DNA of 7,480 nt from Aquificaceae bacterium (GTDB lineage: Bacteria > Aquificota > Aquificia > Aquificales > Aquificaceae), in contig JALSTO010000298.1 of assembly GCA_026983685.1 (NCBI GenBank), positions 1 to 7,480 of the forward strand, read 5' to 3'. Position numbers and translations under genes: made by a program. The notes below the pieces were generated by a model. It worked only from the letters and a program-made list of their open reading frames with translations, searched no databases and was not told the DNA's origin. Below are positions 5,656 through 7,480 of the stretch, one piece after another (position 1 is the first letter of the stretch; every line of letters starts with the position of its first letter).

Positions 5656-6810
5656 ATGAAACTGCACGAACACCAGGCAAAGGAAATATTTGCCAGATAC
5701 GGTATCCCCGTCCCAGAAGGCAAGGTAGCCTTCACCCTCAAGGAAGCTAAGCAGGTTGCGGAAGAGCTGGGAAGCTTTCCCCTCGTAGTAAAGGCACAGG
5801 TTCACTGCGGTGGAAGGGGAAAAGCGGGCGGTGTGAAGATAGTCAAGGACATGGATGAGCTGGAGAAGGCTGTTGAGGGCATGCTGGGGAAAGTCCTCAA
5901 GACCTTCCAGTGTCCCGATGGAAAGCCTGTAAACAGGGTATGGATAGAGAGAGCTACCGCAATTGATAAGGAGTTTTACCTCTCCATAACCCTTGACAGG
6001 GCAAGGTCAAAGCCTGTTCTAATGGCTTCCGCCTCCGGCGGTATGGAGATAGAGGAGATAGCCAAGGAAAACCCCGAAGCGATAATCATAGAGGAGATAG
6101 ACCCCGAGCTGGGTCTTATGCCCTACCAGGCTCGCAAGCTCGCCTTCAAGCTGGATCTTCCCGTAAAGGACTTCTCCAAGATGGCTCTGACCCTCTACAG
6201 GATATACACAGAGCTTGATGCCTCCCTCGTTGAGATAAACCCCCTCGTTCTTGACAAGGAGGGCAAGGTCATAGCCCTTGATGCAAAGCTTGAGATTGAC
6301 GACAACTCACTGTTCAGACACAAGGACATAGAGGAGATGGAGGATGAAACCCAGATATCCCCCCTTGAGGTGGAGGCTAAGAAATACGGGCTCAACTATA
6401 TAAAACTTAGCGGAAATATAGGCTGTATGGTCAACGGTGCAGGTCTTGCCATGGCTACGATGGACATAATAAAGCTCGCGGGTGGAGAGCCTGCCAACTT
6501 CCTTGATGTAGGCGGAGGAGCAAACGTGGAGCAGATAGCCAATGCCTTCAGGATACTTATGGCGGACGAGGATGTTAAGGCGGTCTTCATAAATATCTTC
6601 GGCGGGATTCTCAGATGCGACAGGCTCGCTCAGGGGCTTATAGAGGCGGGTAAGCTTGTTGAGCTTAAGGTTCCCATAGTGGTCAGGATGGAAGGGACAA
6701 ACGTTGAAGAAGGTAAGAGGATTCTCTCAGAATCGGGTATGAACTTCATCAGTGCGGAAGACATGTGGGACGGTGCTAAAAAAGCGGTTGAGCTTGCGGG
6801 AAAGTCGTAG
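5656..6810 (+). CDS. sucC: succinate--CoA ligase (ADP-forming) subunit beta
   Basis: The beta subunit of succinyl-CoA synthetase, which with SucD interconverts succinate, CoA and ATP with succinyl-CoA, ADP and phosphate in the cytoplasm. It is full length at 384 residues and colinear with E. coli SucC. Landmarks are [20 protein letters not shown] at the N-terminus; the ATP-grasp nucleotide loop [16 protein letters not shown] (44-59) with K46 and GRG; VEINPLV and LDAKL (N195 and D209, the expected metal-binding pair); then the C-terminal ligase domain with [17 protein letters not shown] (254-270), [14 protein letters not shown] (276-289) and [10 protein letters not shown] (313-322), the loop at the active-site phosphohistidine interface. 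The ATG follows GGAGGT by six bases. In Aquificales the enzyme would serve the reductive TCA cycle; the related citryl-CoA synthetase large subunit is longer (about 430 residues), which argues for SucC here. sucD follows, but one gene intervenes. Confidence 0.96.
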   Translation: MKLHEHQAKEIFARYGIPVPEGKVAFTLKEAKQVAEELGSFPLVVKAQVHCGGRGKAGGVKIVKDMDELEKAVEGMLGKVLKTFQCPDGKPVNRVWIERATAIDKEFYLSITLDRARSKPVLMASASGGMEIEEIAKENPEAIIIEEIDPELGLMPYQARKLAFKLDLPVKDFSKMALTLYRIYTELDASLVEINPLVLDKEGKVIALDAKLEIDDNSLFRHKDIEEMEDETQISPLEVEAKKYGLNYIKLSGNIGCMVNGAGLAMATMDIIKLAGGEPANFLDVGGGANVEQIANAFRILMADEDVKAVFINIFGGILRCDRLAQGLIEAGKLVELKVPIVVRMEGTNVEEGKRILSESGMNFISAEDMWDGAKKAVELAGKS

Positions 6811-6819
6811 ATTTAATCT

Positions 6820-7437
6820 GTGATGAGCATTGTAAAGTCTAAAGAGTCCAAACTCAGCCCCCAGCAGAGGAGAGATCTCCTCAAACTCCTCACCTACGAA
6901 AAGGTAAAGGGAAAGCCCATATACTACAGGGACTATAAGAAGGTTCTAAAAGGCGAACTTCCCCCGGAGGCGGTAATGGGTAGTAGCGGATTTCAGGCTT
7001 ATTTAATAATGCTATTGATTAAATTATTGCTAAGCAAAATTGACGAGGAAAAGTTTATAATCCTTTCAAACGAGCTCGGTTTCCTGTACAAAAGAGGCTC
7101 TTGGAGAAACTTAGATATAGCCATTTTTGAAAAAGAGAAGGTGAAACCCTATCTAATGCAAGATAAACTTATTCCTGTAGCTCCCAAGGTAGTTATAGAA
7201 GTGGATACAAAAGCGGACCTTTCAAGATACGGAAGTGTTGAGGAGTATGCCTACGAAAAAACGCAGGATTTATTAGATGCGGGCGTGGAAAAAGTTGTCT
7301 GGATTTTCACAAAAACTAAGAAGGTAATGATTGCGGAAAAAAGTAAGAAATGGATCGTTCAGGACTGGAGAGATGACTTTGAAGTATTTGAAGGAATAGG
7401 GTTAAATATTGAGAAGCTTCTCGGAAAGGAGGTCTGA
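6820..7437 (+). CDS. Uma2-family protein, PD-(D/E)XK nuclease-like
   Basis: A 205-residue protein (203 if the ATG at 6823 is used instead of the GTG at 6820). It matches the Uma2/DUF820 pattern: GKPIYYRDYKKVL and VMGSSGFQAYLIMLLIKLL in the N-terminal half, NELGF (84-88), LDIAIF with D99, the core PKVVIEVDTKADLSRY (122-137) giving E127-V-D-T-K131, then YEKTQDLLDAGVEKVVWIFTKTKKV (145-169). D99, E127 and K131 correspond to a restriction-endonuclease-like active site, so the catalytic set appears intact. Uma2 proteins are abundant and often lineage-expanded, and their biological role is poorly known. The gene starts only 9-12 bases after the sucC stop with no good ribosome binding site, and ends three bases before sucD, so it is expressed with the operon if at all. 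Base composition falls within it: 20 G+C in 60 at 7021-7080, against 35 in 60 at 6481-6540 in sucC. That suggests acquisition from elsewhere. Confidence 0.85.
   Translation: MMSIVKSKESKLSPQQRRDLLKLLTYEKVKGKPIYYRDYKKVLKGELPPEAVMGSSGFQAYLIMLLIKLLLSKIDEEKFIILSNELGFLYKRGSWRNLDIAIFEKEKVKPYLMQDKLIPVAPKVVIEVDTKADLSRYGSVEEYAYEKTQDLLDAGVEKVVWIFTKTKKVMIAEKSKKWIVQDWRDDFEVFEGIGLNIEKLLGKEV
7427..7433 (+). promoter_or_regulatory. sucD ribosome binding site inside the Uma2 gene end
   Basis: AGGAGGT lies seven bases before the sucD ATG at 7441 and encodes the last Lys-Glu-Val codons of the upstream gene. It is the strongest ribosome binding site in this operon after that of sucC. Confidence 0.8.
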
Positions 7438-7440
7438 AGT

Positions 7441-7480
7441 ATGGCAATTCTTGTTGACAAGAACACCAAGGTAGTCGTTC
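7441..7480 (+). CDS. sucD: succinate--CoA ligase (ADP-forming) subunit alpha, N-terminal 13 codons (runs off the window)
   Basis: The visible MAILVDKNTKVVV matches the start of SucD, whose N-terminal CoA-binding Rossmann domain opens with 'SILIDKNTKVI'. The alpha subunit carries the phosphorylated histidine of the enzyme, outside the window. Position right after sucC, apart from the intervening gene, and the strong AGGAGGT support it. Only 40 bases are present, so integrity cannot be judged. Confidence 0.87.
   Translation, partial: MAILVDKNTKVVV

Noticed and set aside
5656..6810. Citryl-CoA synthetase large subunit (CcsA) in place of SucC
   Set aside because: The length (384) and colinearity with SucC through the whole chain, plus a SucD start downstream, fit succinyl-CoA synthetase; CcsA is longer.
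6820..7437. Uma2 gene as part of a transposon or a defence island
   Set aside because: No transposase, terminal inverted repeats, target duplication or defence partner is visible on either side; the flanks are sucC and sucD.

Overview
The window looks like chromosomal DNA of a thermophilic bacterium, most likely a member of the Aquificales (Aquifex / Hydrogenobacter / Hydrogenivirga type). The reasons are heavy use of AGG/AGA for Arg, ATA for Ile and CTC/CTT for Leu, very tight packing with overlapping genes, and the combination of HslU, small c-type cytochromes and an ADP-forming type succinyl-CoA synthetase. The assignment is an inference from style and content; no marker in the window fixes the genus.

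Layout. (1) 2-511, +: the C-terminal part of hslU, the ATPase of the HslUV protease. (2) 491-1864, -: a GT20 family trehalose-6-phosphate synthase-like enzyme, converging on hslU with a 21-base overlap of coding ends. (3) 1978-3716, +: a two-gene cytochrome operon, divergent from the GT20 gene. It encodes a secreted tri-haem protein built from repeated helical hairpins, then a penta-haem lipoprotein with a C-terminal beta-rich domain; the two genes overlap by 4 bases (GTGA). (4) 5042-3691, -: a two-gene unit of a DUF1232/YkvA-like small protein and a DppB/OppB-type ABC permease, joined by a TGATG stop/start and converging on the cytochrome operon with a 26-base overlap. (5) 5110-5586, +: a secreted, His/Tyr-rich protein of unknown function, divergent from the DUF1232 gene across 67 bases. 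(6) 5656-7480, +: sucC, a Uma2-family (PD-(D/E)XK nuclease-like) gene, and the first 13 codons of sucD. The Uma2 gene splits the normally adjacent sucC-sucD pair.

How it fits together. The two cytochromes carry eight CxxCH haem sites and plausibly form one envelope electron-transfer module, one soluble in the periplasm and one membrane-anchored. SucCD interconverts succinate and succinyl-CoA, in the oxidative TCA cycle or, in Aquificales, in the reductive cycle. The GT20 enzyme would make a compatible solute precursor. The permease has no partner subunits in view.

Most worth a second look: the composition-shifted Uma2 gene inside sucCD, which carries the sucD ribosome binding site in its own 3' end; the tri-haem protein whose repeats suggest loss of one haem site; and a perfect TATAAT six bases before the ATG of the DUF1232 gene, predicting a leaderless transcript. 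I found no tRNA, rRNA, CRISPR array, insertion sequence or convincing intrinsic terminator. No stretch over 300 bases lacks a gene.
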